From contig NC_081412.1 in NCBI RefSeq assembly GCF_030272615.1, positions 689,326,083 to 689,390,082 on the forward strand: a stretch of 64,000 bases of DNA, read 5' to 3'. Positions 1-11,197 of this stretch are shown here, piece after piece. Origin of the DNA: Cryptomeria japonica (Eukaryota; Streptophyta; Pinopsida; Cupressales; Cupressaceae). How positions within the stretch are numbered: position 1 is the first letter of the stretch; every line of letters begins with the position of its first letter. Position numbers and translations under genes: made by a program. The notes below the pieces were generated by a model. That model ran no database searches. It was not told the DNA's origin and saw only the letters and a program-made list of their open reading frames with translations.

Positions 1-1314
1 AAGATTATGCTTTAAACCTTCAACATAGTAAACATTGTCAGTATTATGCTTACCATCAAGAGATATTGTACCTTTACCTTTGATCAAACAAGCTTTATCA
101 TCTCCAAATCTCACTAAGCCTCCATTATATTCATGAAAGTTTAAGAATTTACTTTTATCTCCAGTCATATGATGTGAGCATCCTGAATCAATGATCCATT
201 CATCCTTTACTTCAACTTTAGCTATCAGGGCCTGCTCTACCGGTTGAATAGTAGGTGTCAGTTGATCTTCTATTATAGCAACAAAAACCCATCCATTGTC
301 TGTCGGATCCTCATCAAAATCATCAGTCACTCCTTCATCAGCAAGATAACAAGATTTGTCTTTATTCTTCTTAAATCTATATCTCTAATATTCAGGGTTA
401 GGCTTGTATGTTCTTCTAGCTTATTCTCTTAGTCTAGCATGTCTATCAGGGCATCTAGAAGCCATATGACCAATCTTATTATAGTTAAAGCATTTAAAGG
501 GTGCTTTACCTTCATACTTACTTCCTACTGGACCTTTAGGCATTTTTCTTGCAAATAGTGCTTCAAGTTCTTCAAGTTCTTCATTTTCTCTCTTGCTTTC
601 CTCAAGTTCTCTTGCATAAAAGGCTTTCCAATCAGACTTGTCAAATGATGGTGTAGATGATGTTGATGCCTTAAAAGCTAAATTTGTCTTTATAGTAGCA
701 ACAAGACTAAATTCCTCAATTTCAAAAGCTAAAAGTTTTCCAATCAATGTATCCCTAGTTACTATTGTATTAGGCATTGTTCTTAACTCATTTATAACAG
801 TAACCTTCATTTTATATGCTGGTGGAAATCCTCTTAAAACTTTTGAAACAATTTCATCTTAACTTAAGGTTCCTCCACAATATTTAATACCCAAAAAAAT
901 TTCATTAACTCTTTCCATAAAAGCAGAAATCCTTTCATCTTCTTCCATTTTCAAAATTTCATACCTGACTCGGAAGCTTTCAAGTTTTGCAATTTTGACT
1001 ATGGAATCTCCTTCATTCAGTGTTTCCAAATGATCCCAAATAGCTTTAGCAGTTGATCTATCTGATAATCCCGTGATTTTCTGATTTGTTAATTCGCTCA
1101 AAAGTGCTTCTCTTACTTTGCAATCATTTTCTTCATCTTTTCCCAAGGTAGGTGGATTAGGTTGACTGGGAGTAGGAGTAGTTTAGCCATTCTTTGTAAC
1201 TTCCTAGATGTCCTTTCTAATGCAATTTAAATGTGTCTCCATTCTGATCTTCCATATGCCATAGTTGGTTCCATCAAGTTTAGGACTGTCCTTCCTAAAA
1301 TAGTTAGTAGACAT
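1..1314 (-). pseudogene. gag: copia-1 gag-protease, broken and truncated
   Basis: Gag would form the retrotransposon particle; the protease would cut the polyprotein. The first Met lies at 1314, about 45 bases past the primer site, and begins with a copia-type gag N-terminus (MSTNYF...LDGTNYGIWKIRM). The frame then stays constant to about 421, with stops TAG and TAA in the first 50 codons and TAA at 859-861. The zinc knuckle near 455-500 reads CFNYNKIGHMASRC: the second Cys of the CX2CX4HX4C motif is Tyr. Beyond more stops the protease motif WIIDSGCSHHMTGDKSKF appears near 130-200. Integrase and reverse transcriptase would lie left of the window. Family assignment is firm; the Cys loss and stops are visible directly. 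Confidence 0.88.
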
Positions 1315-1358
1315 TGGATCTCCTCAAGCTGTTAAACTTCTGCAAAAAAAAAGGACTA

Positions 1359-1371
1359 GGCTCTGATACCA
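1359..1371 (-). promoter_or_regulatory. copia-1 primer binding site (initiator tRNA-Met type)
   Basis: The minus strand reads TGGTATCAGAGCC starting three bases inside the LTR end. This matches the 3' end of initiator tRNA-Met, the usual primer of plant copia elements, and fixes the LTR boundary at 1374. Confidence 0.9.
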
Positions 1372-1373
1372 AT

Positions 1374-2432
1374 TGTTAGGTCCTAGAGACAACTAAGAGG
1401 GGGGGGGTGAATTAGTTGTCTAATAAATTCAAACCCAAAATAACTTTACCAATTTAATGCTTAATACCGATAAACCAGTCTTTTATGTCACTAGATAGTT
1501 TTATCAGTTAATTGCAATACCGGTAAGGATTAATGCATGAAATAAAAAGAAAAAGTCATCCACAACACATAACACCAATATTTGTACATGGAAACCCTGT
1601 AAGGGGAAAAACCACAGTGGGAAACCTTGGCCACAATCAGATGATACTACTACAAATAGTAAGTGTATACAAATGAGGTCTGCACATGCAGAAAGGCCAA
1701 GCGCCTAAAGCTCACTACTCAAACACAAAATAGGAGTCACACTGACTACAATTGAATGGTTAAATCCAATAAGGATGTACTGCTCAAGTTAGCATCTTTC
1801 TATGCTGGATTCAGTACCAGTGTAGTTCTGATTGTCTTCACAAAAACCCTCATTTAACCTTCAAATGATGTCTGTGTATAGCTCTCCTTATTCTTGCATA
1901 TACCTTCACACAATCCTTTTTCGCATTCCACATCCAATCTTACAAATAAGATCTTACATTTATATCATAACCTAGGACCAATTTTAGTAGGTCGGCTCTA
2001 AAGGATATTACAATAAAATCAATTTACAAATAAATTAATGCCCGATACAATAACTGATTCAACATGTCGGCTTAATGTATTTACAAAAATAATAAATCAT
2101 CTCCATAGCGTGTCATGCTAATCTAGAAAAGATAAGCATGTCGGTGTATAACCTGGACCTATTTGCCAATAATAGCAAATATGCTAATACGAATATGCCA
2201 ATAAACAAATCTTCAAGACAAAGTGTCCAAATGATGTCTTCGACATAACCAAGTGTTTTCCATGCCATTCCAAGTGTCGGTGATCATTATATCCTGCCAG
2301 TGTACTAGATACTGGTGACTATGCATGAGTCATTTGCTTGCCAGTGCATGTTGTTGATTCTCCAAAGCGCCAGAGTTGATAAGTGTTAGTAGGTGTTGAC
2401 ATCAATGACAAAACCATACCAAAATACCAACA
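1374..2432 (-). repeat. copia-1 5' LTR (1059 bp)
   Basis: The ends are TG...CA on the minus strand, bounded by the primer site on one side and the putative TGAGT duplication on the other. Near its 3' end it carries a run of eight or nine C (minus strand) in a TTCACCCCCC-type motif found in every copia LTR of this window. No second copy of this LTR is present. Confidence 0.85.
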
Positions 2433-2452
2433 TGAGTATTACAGGACCTTAT
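2433..2452. other. 20-bp host remnant between two elements
   Basis: Between the copia-1 LTR and the chromovirus LTR lie only 20 bases. The last five, CTTAT (2448-2452), are the left target duplication of the chromovirus. The first five, TGAGT, are probably that of copia-1. The pre-insertion sequence continues at 14923. Confidence 0.8.
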
Positions 2453-5152
2453 TGTGAGGCCTCACCTCGACTCAGTCTAACATTCAGTGGATTTTATATT
2501 TTAGACTATTATGGATACTTTATTTTGATGCATTTTGAGACTTAGAACTTATATGATTTCAGGATTTGGATAACATTGCTATGATTTGATGATTTACTTA
2601 CATGCTTTATGAGATAGAATACTACATGATTATTAGATAGAATGAAATTGCAATGATAGATGTCATTATTGAATTTGCAGGACTTTACTCTGAATATAGA
2701 ACTATGATGTATGTTTAGTTTATGTGAATTGGGATGAAATTGCTTATGTGAATTTGCTTGATAAAAGACGTATTCAATCTGTGCAGATGAAAATTGTATG
2801 CAAGTAATGATGTGTATTGTTATATTATTGAATTATATTATATATGGATATTTGGAAGTACTAATGTATAAATTGAGATACGTAGGAAATTTACCATGTG
2901 ACACTAGAAAATTACGGAGAATCAAACCTAGACCTATGTATGTTCGTAAAGCCAGGGTTTGTCTATTTGGAGAGACAACACCCCGTTTGTGTTGTATTTT
3001 ATTCGTAACAGTATATGCTGCATGAGTGTTAAGTGTTAATTAAATTTTAATGTGTAAAAACCTCAAGAGACAATTTCATGTTTTATTTTTGTAAAAGTGT
3101 TTTATTTGTGTCACTTGACACGTGTGTATATAATTTAAATGTTTTATTTTGTCTCTTGGTGGGAAAGTGTTTAATTTTAGTTTTCTTAAATAAATTAATG
3201 TGTTGTCATAAATACTTTGGGAATATAATATTCGGAGTGGTCAACTTATGTTTGACCCGAAATAAACTTCAGAGGGGTTTAAAATGGGTTAAATGATCAC
3301 CTAGGGGTAGTTTAATAGGGTTTCCTAAAGCCCATAAGGTATACCTAGGGGTTAGGGGTAATTTTAGGCAAGTTTCTACTTTATAATGATCTTTTTAACG
3401 CTTTAAAAATTGGTTCTTTTGAGTTGAGTGAAAATTGAAAATTGAAGTTAAATCAAATCAAGATTTTTCCTTTTGGAAGGGGAGTCTTTTTGCATTTTTG
3501 CTTTCTTTCTTCTTTTTATTTTTTTTAGAATCCTATGAGAACTCAGAGAGTGAGCTTCTTAAGGAAGATTTTTGGGAATAGCAGGGTAATCACCCACTCT
3601 CCATTTTTGGAGACAGAAGAAAATTTGGAAAGAAAATAATGTTATGGAATAGAGAAATTGAATAAGGGTAGAAGGAAAAAGATTTGTGGATTGGGCAGCT
3701 CTTCATCAAATACCATAATAACCTTTGGGCAGATTAAGGTTGGTTTCAATTTTTACTTTTAATGTCTTCTTCTTGTTTATGTCTGGAAGTTTGTTGGTGT
3801 AAGAAATCTGTATTCTTGAAAGTTTATGTTTGGAAATCTCTTGGTATTTTTGCTTTATGAAATGTTGTGTTTTGGGAGTTTTCTCAAGATCTCTTACTCT
3901 TGGGAGAGAAGAGGATCTTGAGGGTGGTAGCAGTGATAGCCCTCGAGTGAGAGACTCTCTTTTGAGAGCGATCACAAGGGATCTATGTGTGACCCTTGCT
4001 GCATGGCCTGTTTGTGCAATGGGGGTCATAAGGAGGGATATAAGGCTAGAATGCCTTTGGGGGGCATAAGGAATAAGGGGTTGAGAATTCTTGATATTTT
4101 TATTGTGCCATGAGGTGGCTTCTTGTTTATTTCATACTTGCAGTTCTCCTCAGGGTATTGGTCCACTACCACCCTTTGAAAATGTTCATCACCAAAGTGT
4201 GGTGCTGTGAAACCCAAGTTGGGAATGTGTCTGGAAAATCTGTGTGCATTGCTTTCTATGTGTTTGCCTGTTTGTTACCTGTCTAGGAATTGGTTCTCCG
4301 AGCTCGGGGGTGGCTACTAGTTAGCCTAGGCTAGGAGGTGAGCACTCCGTGGTCATATTTGTGTTTTCTATTATGCAGGAAATTCAGAGGAAAGAGAATA
4401 GGAACCATGAAAAAGACACTGAAGATTATTATTGAAGATTCTTAAATTCAGTTGCAGATGTTTGTTTAAAATTGTTATAGAAATATGCCTCATTCATAGA
4501 AAAGAGAAGCAAGTTGTAATTTGTGAAAGTAGACTTGAAGTTTTATTGTTGTGACTATTCAGAGAAACATCCTGAAAATTTGGTAGAATATCTTAGAGAT
4601 GTAAATAAAAAAAAAGAAAAGCTTGTTATTTCTACTTCTGGTTTTTAGAAAAAGAAAAGTTAATTTGTGTTGCATGCAAAAGCTTCTTGAATTATAAAAA
4701 AAAAGAGAATTATTTTCATTTAGATTTTATCTATATTTCACTTGTGGCAAATAGAAGTTTATTGCTGTTGAAAGATTTTAAGTATTTTAAATGAAAAAAG
4801 TAGTTTTATGTAAATATTTGATTAGAGGAGAAAAAAAATCAATGAAAAATTCTTTTTATTCTAGAAAAGTATATTGTATCTTTTTAAAAGTATTTTAAAT
4901 TGTATTTCAGTTAGCATTGATTTAAAAAAAGCTATTTTATAGATGTATTTAAATATATATATATATATATTTCTCATTAAACTTAATGTTTTTTTTTCCC
5001 TTTATTATAATAGTTTAAAAAAAATTCGCATGTAAACCTCTTTTAAAAAAAAATATATATAATTCATATTGAAATATTCTCACCATTTGTAACTGTGGAT
5101 ATAAATTTATTTAAATATAAATATATATATATATGTATATATATTTATATAT

Positions 5153-5183
<31 letters not shown>

Positions 5184-5240
5184 TATATATTTAAAAAAAA
5201 TAAAAAATTTATAAAAAAATGTATTTGGGTCCTCGCGGAC

Positions 5241-5444
5241 TCCACTGTGTGTATGCACAGTGGAGGGCCGCGCGGCGCCCACTGTGTGCACACACAATGG
5301 AGCCGCTTTCGGCTCCCACTGTGTGGGCACACAGTGGACGGCCACGGCTGCCACTATGTGGCCACACAGTGGGGAGCCGCTAGTGGCGCCCACTGTGTGG
5401 GCACACAGTGGTGCCGCAACGCCCACTGTGAGCTCGCACAGTGG
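5241..5444. repeat. Cluster of six GC-rich palindromes in the 5' LTR
   Basis: Six near-perfect inverted repeats of 22-24 bp lie at 5241-5264, 5279-5300, 5316-5337, 5351-5372, 5390-5411 and 5423-5444. Each has arms of the type CCACTGTGTG / CACACAGTGG with a changed centre. They sit in an otherwise AT-rich LTR and are preserved in the 3' LTR at 13966-14168. Each could form a stem-loop in RNA or a cruciform in DNA. Confidence 0.9.
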
Positions 5445-5482
5445 CGCGCGGCCAAGCCCGCCTCCCTTCCTCCGTAACCTGC

Positions 5483-5488
5483 AATAAA
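5483..5488 (+). terminator. Candidate polyadenylation signal AATAAA in 5' LTR
   Basis: The hexamer AATAAA lies about 40 bases after the last palindrome and is conserved in the 3' LTR (14208-14213), where it could end the genomic transcript. This is a sequence match only; plant poly(A) signals are loose. Confidence 0.4.
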
Positions 5489-5815
5489 GAAATTCATGGC
5501 CGCCTTTGGGGTCTTCGGCCCAGCAAGAATTTGGTCTGTTAAAAAAATATGGGGTAAACCCTAGCCCGGGTGGGGCTAGGGTAGATTGGAATTAAAAATA
5601 ATAAGTTAATTAGATTAGATATTATATATGTGAGTAAATAGAACCCTAATTAGGGCTGAAAAAAAAATAGGGAATAATATTTAGGAAGTTAAAATGGCTT
5701 TTGAATTTAGAATTAAAATATTTAACATTTAGGTAAAATATATATATGTATATATATGAATTTTGATCATAATTTTGGATAAGTATTTAATTATAAATAC
5801 ACATATATGTATATG

Positions 5816-5934
<119 letters not shown>

Positions 5935-6277
5935 CTAGTTATAATTTGGAATAATTAATAGAGAGAAATTTATAAATGGTTGATTAGACTGTATAGTCAT
6001 ATTGGAGAATAAATTAATTTTTCTCTCCTATATCCTTTAGTTTGATTAATTTAATAAACCTAAAGACTAGGTAACTCTTGGAGATAGAATTAAACCAGTA
6101 GGTTTTCCGCAATTAAAATTAAACAATTTATCGATGCTTAGTTCGCTTTAGAATTAGCTCGAATTTAATAATGGAAATTTCCTCAATGCTTGTCGCGAGA
6201 GTGAACTTGTTAATTAATTTGGTATGTTTTAAAAAAAAATTGTTCCGTTTTTGCCCTAAATTTTGGGCATGACATTT

Positions 6278-6289
6278 TGGTATCAGAGC
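6278..6289 (+). promoter_or_regulatory. Chromovirus primer binding site
   Basis: TGGTATCAGAGC begins three bases after the LTR terminal CA and matches the 3' end of initiator tRNA-Met. Confidence 0.92.
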
Positions 6290-6426
6290 AAGGTTTCCAC
6301 ACTAGGAGCCTTACTTATGTTTCGCCTTAGAATATTTTAAATTATTTTGTTAAATGGAATTTTGAATTTAATTGAATTTAATTATAAAAGAAATAAATTA
6401 ATTGTTTTGTCTTATTTCCTCTTAGG

Positions 6427-7836
6427 ATGCCTCCGTTGACGCGACAAGCTCGCAAGCGCGGACGGGGTCCTAGACGTGTGCGCATAGCACGCGATGAGGT
6501 AGAGAGGGAGGCATCGGTTCCAGAGGAGAACCCAGGAGCACCTCCCGAACAGCCAAATGAACCTAACCGTGACATTTTAGCAGCCATTCAGAATCTTATT
6601 GGCATTGTTCAGGAAAGGATCCCAGCAGAGAACCCTCAGGTTAGGAGTCATGACTCTGGGAGTCATAGATCTGTTGATAGAGAATGAAGCAGGAGCCCAA
6701 CTCCGATTCCTGTAGAGAGTCAGGGTGGTAATGAGCCAGAGTCAGTGCATATGCCAGGACCACCTCCTGCGGTGGAACCAGTGTATTTTGAGAGAGCTCG
6801 TCGAGATCCAGGTGATCTCATCAGGGAGGTCATGCGCCTCCAACCACCATCCTTCGGAGGTTCTACAGATGGAGTAGAGGCCGAGGCATGGCTTCTGAGT
6901 CTTGAGAGGTGCTTTGCATTGCGTTCTTATGAGAGCAACTTGAAAGCACGTGTTGCAGTTCATCTTCTGAGAGGGACAGCCTCCACCTGGTGGAGACAGG
7001 AAGAGTACAAATGCGGATTAGTTCCTGATACACTCACTTGGGAGATATTCACAGAGAGGTTCCGTGAGAGGTACCTATCAGAGCACTTCAGGCAGCGTCG
7101 TATAGACGAATTTCATGATCTCCAACAAAAAGGCTTGTCAGTAACCTAGTATGAGAGTAAATTCTTTGAGTTGTTGCCATATTATCTAAAGGATGAGAAA
7201 CTTCTTGTAAACCGCTTCATCCGGGGATTGAATGCCGGTATAGCCGGGCCTGTTAGGATGTCCGCCCTAGAGAGCCTTCGGGTTGCTGTAGAGAAGGCAC
7301 TGATTGCCGAGGAAATTCAGGTTAGACCACAGGACAATAGGGATCGGTATCAGAACCGAAATCCCGCACCTCAGACTTATGGATTCCAGAAACCACATTG
7401 GAAGGGGAACAACCAAAATTCTCAGGGGTTCTCCAAACCCCCTCCTCCACAACAGTCACCACAGAACCAGAAACAAAAGCCTCCACAGTATCAGCAGGGC
7501 TCCAAGCCCAAGCAGTGGCAGACTCAGGGACAGAAACGTGATCAGAGAGCAAAGGGGCAGTACACATAGCCGGCAGGGACTCAGCAGTCCTCCAGGGGTG
7601 GGTACAGCGGATCCAGTAGGACAGGAGGTCAGGCATTTTCTAGGCCTCAGGGTGCCCAGTTTCAGGCACGGGGTGCTTGCTTTACGTGTGGAGCCATGGG
7701 GCATATGGCGAGGGATTGCCCTCAGGGACAGGTAGCAGGGAGTCAGCGGATGGCCACTTCAGAGCCGACAGTTGGTGATATGGGCAGGTCCCATAGAGTA
7801 TTCGCAACGGTTGACAACCGCCAGGCTGATCACTAG
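6427..7836 (+). pseudogene. gag: Chromovirus gag, with nonsense codons
   Basis: This is the capsid/nucleocapsid part of the polyprotein, from the first Met at 6427 (MPPLTRQARKRGRG) to the start of protease. A retrotransposon gag domain runs about 6800-7270 (the segment with EAWLLSLERCF and TASTWWRQEE). A Gln/Pro-rich linker follows, then an intact CX2CX4HX4C knuckle, CFTCGAMGHMARDC, at 7678-7719. The frame is never shifted, but stops lie at 6685 (TGA), 7147 (TAG), 7567 (TAG) and 7834 (TAG). Each is one C-to-T change from CGA or CAG. Gag and pol share one frame, as in many chromoviruses. Confidence 0.93.
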
Positions 7837-8340
7837 GCCACGGTTATCGAATCTTCAGGTATAATCAGAGGTAACAATGTATCTATTTTGTTTGATTCAG
7901 GAGCTACTAACTCCTTTATATCTCCATTGGTTGTGGAGCGTTGCGGGCTAGTGGCAACTAGACAGAGTGTCAGTTGGGAAGTGGAATTAGCTTCAGGAGC
8001 TAGAGTGTCAGTGGAATCAGAGGTTAGGGCATGTCAGCTGCAGATTGGCAAGACCACCACTTTAGTAGACCTTAGAGTGACTCCACTTGGATCTTACGGA
8101 ATCGTACTTGACATGGATTGGCTTTATGCCCATAGAGCCAAGATGGATTGCCGCCTGAAAAAGATCGAGTGTGAGGATGATCATGGTTCGCCCATAGTTA
8201 TCACTGGGTTTCAGAGGCCCGTGTCTCTTCGTATGATCTCCGCAATGCAGCTTAAGCGGAGAATGCAGAAGGGATGTCAGCTTTTTGCTATCACTATCAG
8301 TGACAGAGAGGAAGAGGAGGAAAAAGAAACATCGCTCGAT
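7837..8340 (+). pseudogene. pol: Chromovirus aspartic protease
   Basis: This is the retropepsin domain that would mature the polyprotein. The catalytic motif DSGATNSF starts at 7894 with the Asp intact, preceded by the hydrophobic strand ILF. The second conserved region (GSYGIVLDMDWL) lies near 8095-8130. No stop falls in this segment, though it is flanked by TAG at 7834 and 8506. The acidic stretch DREEEEEKE near 8300-8335 links to reverse transcriptase. Confidence 0.9.
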
Positions 8341-9894
8341 GACCATCCTATCCTTAAGGGATATTTAGATGTATTTCCTTCAGAGTTACCGGGAATGCCT
8401 CCCCGTAGAGAGATTGATTTTCATATAGACCTAGTACCAGGAGCCGAGCCAGTTTCCAGAGCACCTTATAGAATGACCACAAATGAGCTTAATGAACTTA
8501 AAATCTAGCTTGAGGAACTTCTTGAGAAGGGTCATATCTATCCTAGCGTATCCCCGTGGGGTGCACCAGTCATCTTCGTTAAGAAGAAGGATGGATCTCT
8601 ACGATTGTGTATGGATTATCGGTAGCTAAATAAAGTAACCATCAAGAACCGATATCCTTTGCCCAGAATTGATGATTTATTTGACCAGCTTCAGGGTGCC
8701 AAAGTCTTTTCCAAAATAGATCTGAAGTCAGGATACCATCAGTTGAGGATAGTGGAAAGTGATATCCACAAGACCACATTTCGCACTAGATATGGTCACT
8801 ATGAGTTTACCGTAGTCCCCTTTGGACTTACGAATGCCCCAGCAGTTTTTATGAGCCTCATGAATGGGGTGTTCCGTACCTTTCTAGACCGTTTTGTTAT
8901 TGTGTTCCTCGATGATATACTGATATATTCTCGGAATGAGAAGGAGCATGAGGAGCACCTGAAATAGGTATTGCAGTGTTTGCGGGATAACCAGTTGTTT
9001 GGCAGCCTATCGAAGTGTGCTTTCTTTCGATCTGAGGTCAAGTACCTTGGACACGTTATTTCCGGTGATGGGATCTCAGTTGACCCATCAAAGATTAGGG
9101 CTATTATGGATTGGCTAGCGCCTACCAGTGTGACAGAGGTTAGGAGTTTCATGGGTTTAGCAGGATATTACTGATGTTTTGTCGAAGGTTTCTCCAGAGT
9201 CGCACACCCTATTACTTCTCTTCAGCGTAAAGGGAAGAAATTTGAGTGGACAGAGAAGTGCGAGAAGGCCTTTCAGGAACTCAAGAAGGCACTTACTAGC
9301 GCTCCTATCCTTGTTGTACCAGATCCTTCAGCTGATTTTATGGTTTGTACAGATGCTTCCTTAGAGGGTTTAGGGGCAGTTCTTATGCAGGATGGTAGGG
9401 CCATAACTTTCGAGTCTAGGAAACTTAAGACTCATGAACTTAATTATCCCACTCACGACCTTGAGTTCGCAGCAGTAGTGCATGCACTTGTGAGGTGGAG
9501 ACACTTCCTTTTAGGACATCACTTTGAGTTGCATTCAGATCATCAGAGTCTTCAGTACATCTTCACTCAGCTGAACCTTAATGCACGTCAGAGGAGATGG
9601 ATGGAGTTTTTGTGCGAATATGATTTTGACGTTCACTACATCAAGGGAAAGGAAAATGTAGTTGCAGATGCCTTGAGTAGGAGACGTCACGAGGTTTACA
9701 CCATATCCATGGGCACAGACTTGAGAGACCGTATACTTCGACACTTGTCAGAGGATGGATGGTATGCAGAGGTTTGTCAAGTATTACGCTCTCAGGTTAC
9801 TCTAGAAGGGAAATATGTGGATTATTCTTTGGAGTCTGATGGACTGTTACGCCACAGAGGACGCATTTATGTACCTTCCTCCAGAGGGTTGTGA
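8341..9894 (+). pseudogene. pol: Chromovirus reverse transcriptase and RNase H
   Basis: This part would copy the element RNA to DNA and degrade the RNA. RT blocks are clear: [16 protein letters not shown] near 8555, [12 protein letters not shown] near 8710, and the active site [10 protein letters not shown] with both Asp (8911-8916). RNase H follows with CTDASLEGLGAVL (Asp at 9352) and the tail KGKENVVADALSR near 9640-9680. In-frame stops are TAG 8506, TAG 8623 (inside the invariant DYRQLNK, so it was Gln), TAG 8965, TGA 9172 (inside YYRRF, so it was Arg) and TGA 9892. The next codon of YYRRF also changed from CGT to TGT. There are no frameshifts. Confidence 0.94.
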
Positions 9895-11187
9895 GAGTTC
9901 ATTGTCTCAGAAGCTCATAGAGCTCCTTATGTAGCGCATCCCGGGGTTAAGAAGTTGCATGCTGACTTGAGGCAGTTGTATCATTGGCCGGGAATGCGGT
10001 AGCTCATTGCTGAGATAGTAGCTCGATGTCTTGAGTGTCAGAGGGTAAAGGCGGAGCACCGCCATCCAGGTGGGTTGCTTCAGTCTCATGCTTTACCAGA
10101 GTGGAAGTGGGATACTATATCCATGGATTTCATCATTGGTCTTCCTATGTCTTCTCGTCGCCATGATGCTATCTTGGTGACAGTTGACAAGTTGACCAAA
10201 GTAGCTCACTTTTCACCAGTTCGTACTACATTCACAGCTCCAGCAGTAGCACAGGTGTTCTTGCGAGACATTGTTAGGCTTCATGGCGTACCCCGCAAGA
10301 TTATTTCTGACAGGGATTCTCTTTTCACTTCTACCTTTTGGAAGTCATTACAGGCAGCTATGGGCACTAAGCTCAATTTCAGTACAACCTATCACCCGGA
10401 GACAGATGGTCAGACAGAGAGGGTCAATCAGGTGTTAGAGGATATGCTTCATATGTATGTCATGGATCATCAGAACCGGTGGGAAGAGTACCTTCCCTTA
10501 GTGGAGTTTTCCTATAACAATAGGCATCACACTTCTTTGGGGATGCCACCCTACCAGGCATTATACGGCAGGCCTTGCAGAACACCCTTGAGTTGGGATC
10601 GCATAGAGGATAGAGTTGCTATTGGTCCTGAGTTAGTTCGAGATATGGAACAGCAGGTGGATTTGATTAGGCAGCGTCTCAGAGAGGCTCAGGATAGATA
10701 GAAGAAATATGCCGATGCAAAGAGGATAGATCGTAGTTACTTGGTTGGAGACAGAGTTTTCTTGAGAGTGTGACCGCATAAGAGTCCAATCCGTTACGGA
10801 AAGGGTTCTAAGCTCGCACCTCACTTTGTAGGACCTTTTGAGATTTTGGAGAGGATAGGCCCAGTTGCCTACCATTTAGCTTTGCCACCTAGCCTGTCAC
10901 GTATCCACGATGTGTTTCATGTTTCAGTTTTGAGAAAATATATCTATGATGAGTCTCACATTTTAGATTGGGATGCCTTGCAGGTGGAGTCAGACGGGCA
11001 GCTAGCTTTGGAGCCCATTCGCATTTTGGCACGCCGGACATTGGCCCTTTGAGGTCGAGAGCTGGACCAGGTTAGGGTCTAGTGGGATTGTTATGATGAG
11101 GTTACGGCTTCATGGGAGGATGCAGCACGTATGAGATCAGAGTACCCTCACCTCTTTGATGAACTCCAGGAGGAAGTTCATGCCTAG
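9895..11187 (+). pseudogene. pol: Chromovirus integrase with C-terminal chromodomain-like tail
   Basis: Integrase would insert the cDNA; the tail probably guides it to chromatin. The zinc-binding region has AHPGVKKLH near 9940 and the CLEC pair at 10027-10038. The catalytic triad is intact: Asp 10126 (MDF), Asp 10309 (SDRDS) and Glu 10417 (GQTERVNQ). After the [16 protein letters not shown] motif near 10830-10880, a segment with [17 protein letters not shown] and YPHLF (about 11010-11155) matches the chromovirus chromodomain layout. Stops: TAG 10000, TAG 10699, TGA 10771, TGA 11050, TAG 11080. The TAG at 11185 is probably the true end, since it abuts the polypurine tract. Confidence 0.92.
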
Positions 11188-11197
11188 AGGGGGAGGA
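11186..11197 (+). promoter_or_regulatory. Chromovirus polypurine tract
   Basis: A purine run with five consecutive G (AGAGGGGGAGGA) ends at the first base of the 3' LTR and overlaps the final gag-pol stop. It is the expected plus-strand DNA primer. Confidence 0.9.

Larger units (their letters stand above)
1..2432 (-). mobile_element. copia-1: 5' half of a Ty1/copia retrotransposon, cut by the window edge
   Basis: Read on the minus strand this runs 5' LTR (2432-1374), primer binding site, gag and the start of protease, then leaves the window at position 1. Gag, zinc knuckle and DSG protease motifs identify Ty1/copia. The LTR starts TGTTGG and ends CCTAACA on the minus strand. The five bases beyond it (TGAGT, 2433-2437) should be the target duplication, but the partner copy is outside the window. 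Several in-frame stops show the copy is dead. Confidence 0.9.

Noticed and set aside
3830-4069. 79-codon frame in both chromovirus LTRs (again at 12574-12813)
   Set aside because: It is conserved only because LTRs are copies of each other; no known domain, and both strands are open.
5133-5487. Open frames on both strands over the palindrome cluster, with HTVG / CTQW-type repeats
   Set aside because: They arise from the palindromes being free of stops in several frames; both strands give similar peptides and no start context or family match supports them.
9179-9364. Separate 61-codon frame
   Set aside because: It lies out of frame with the RT-RNase H reading, which is continuous through the same bases.
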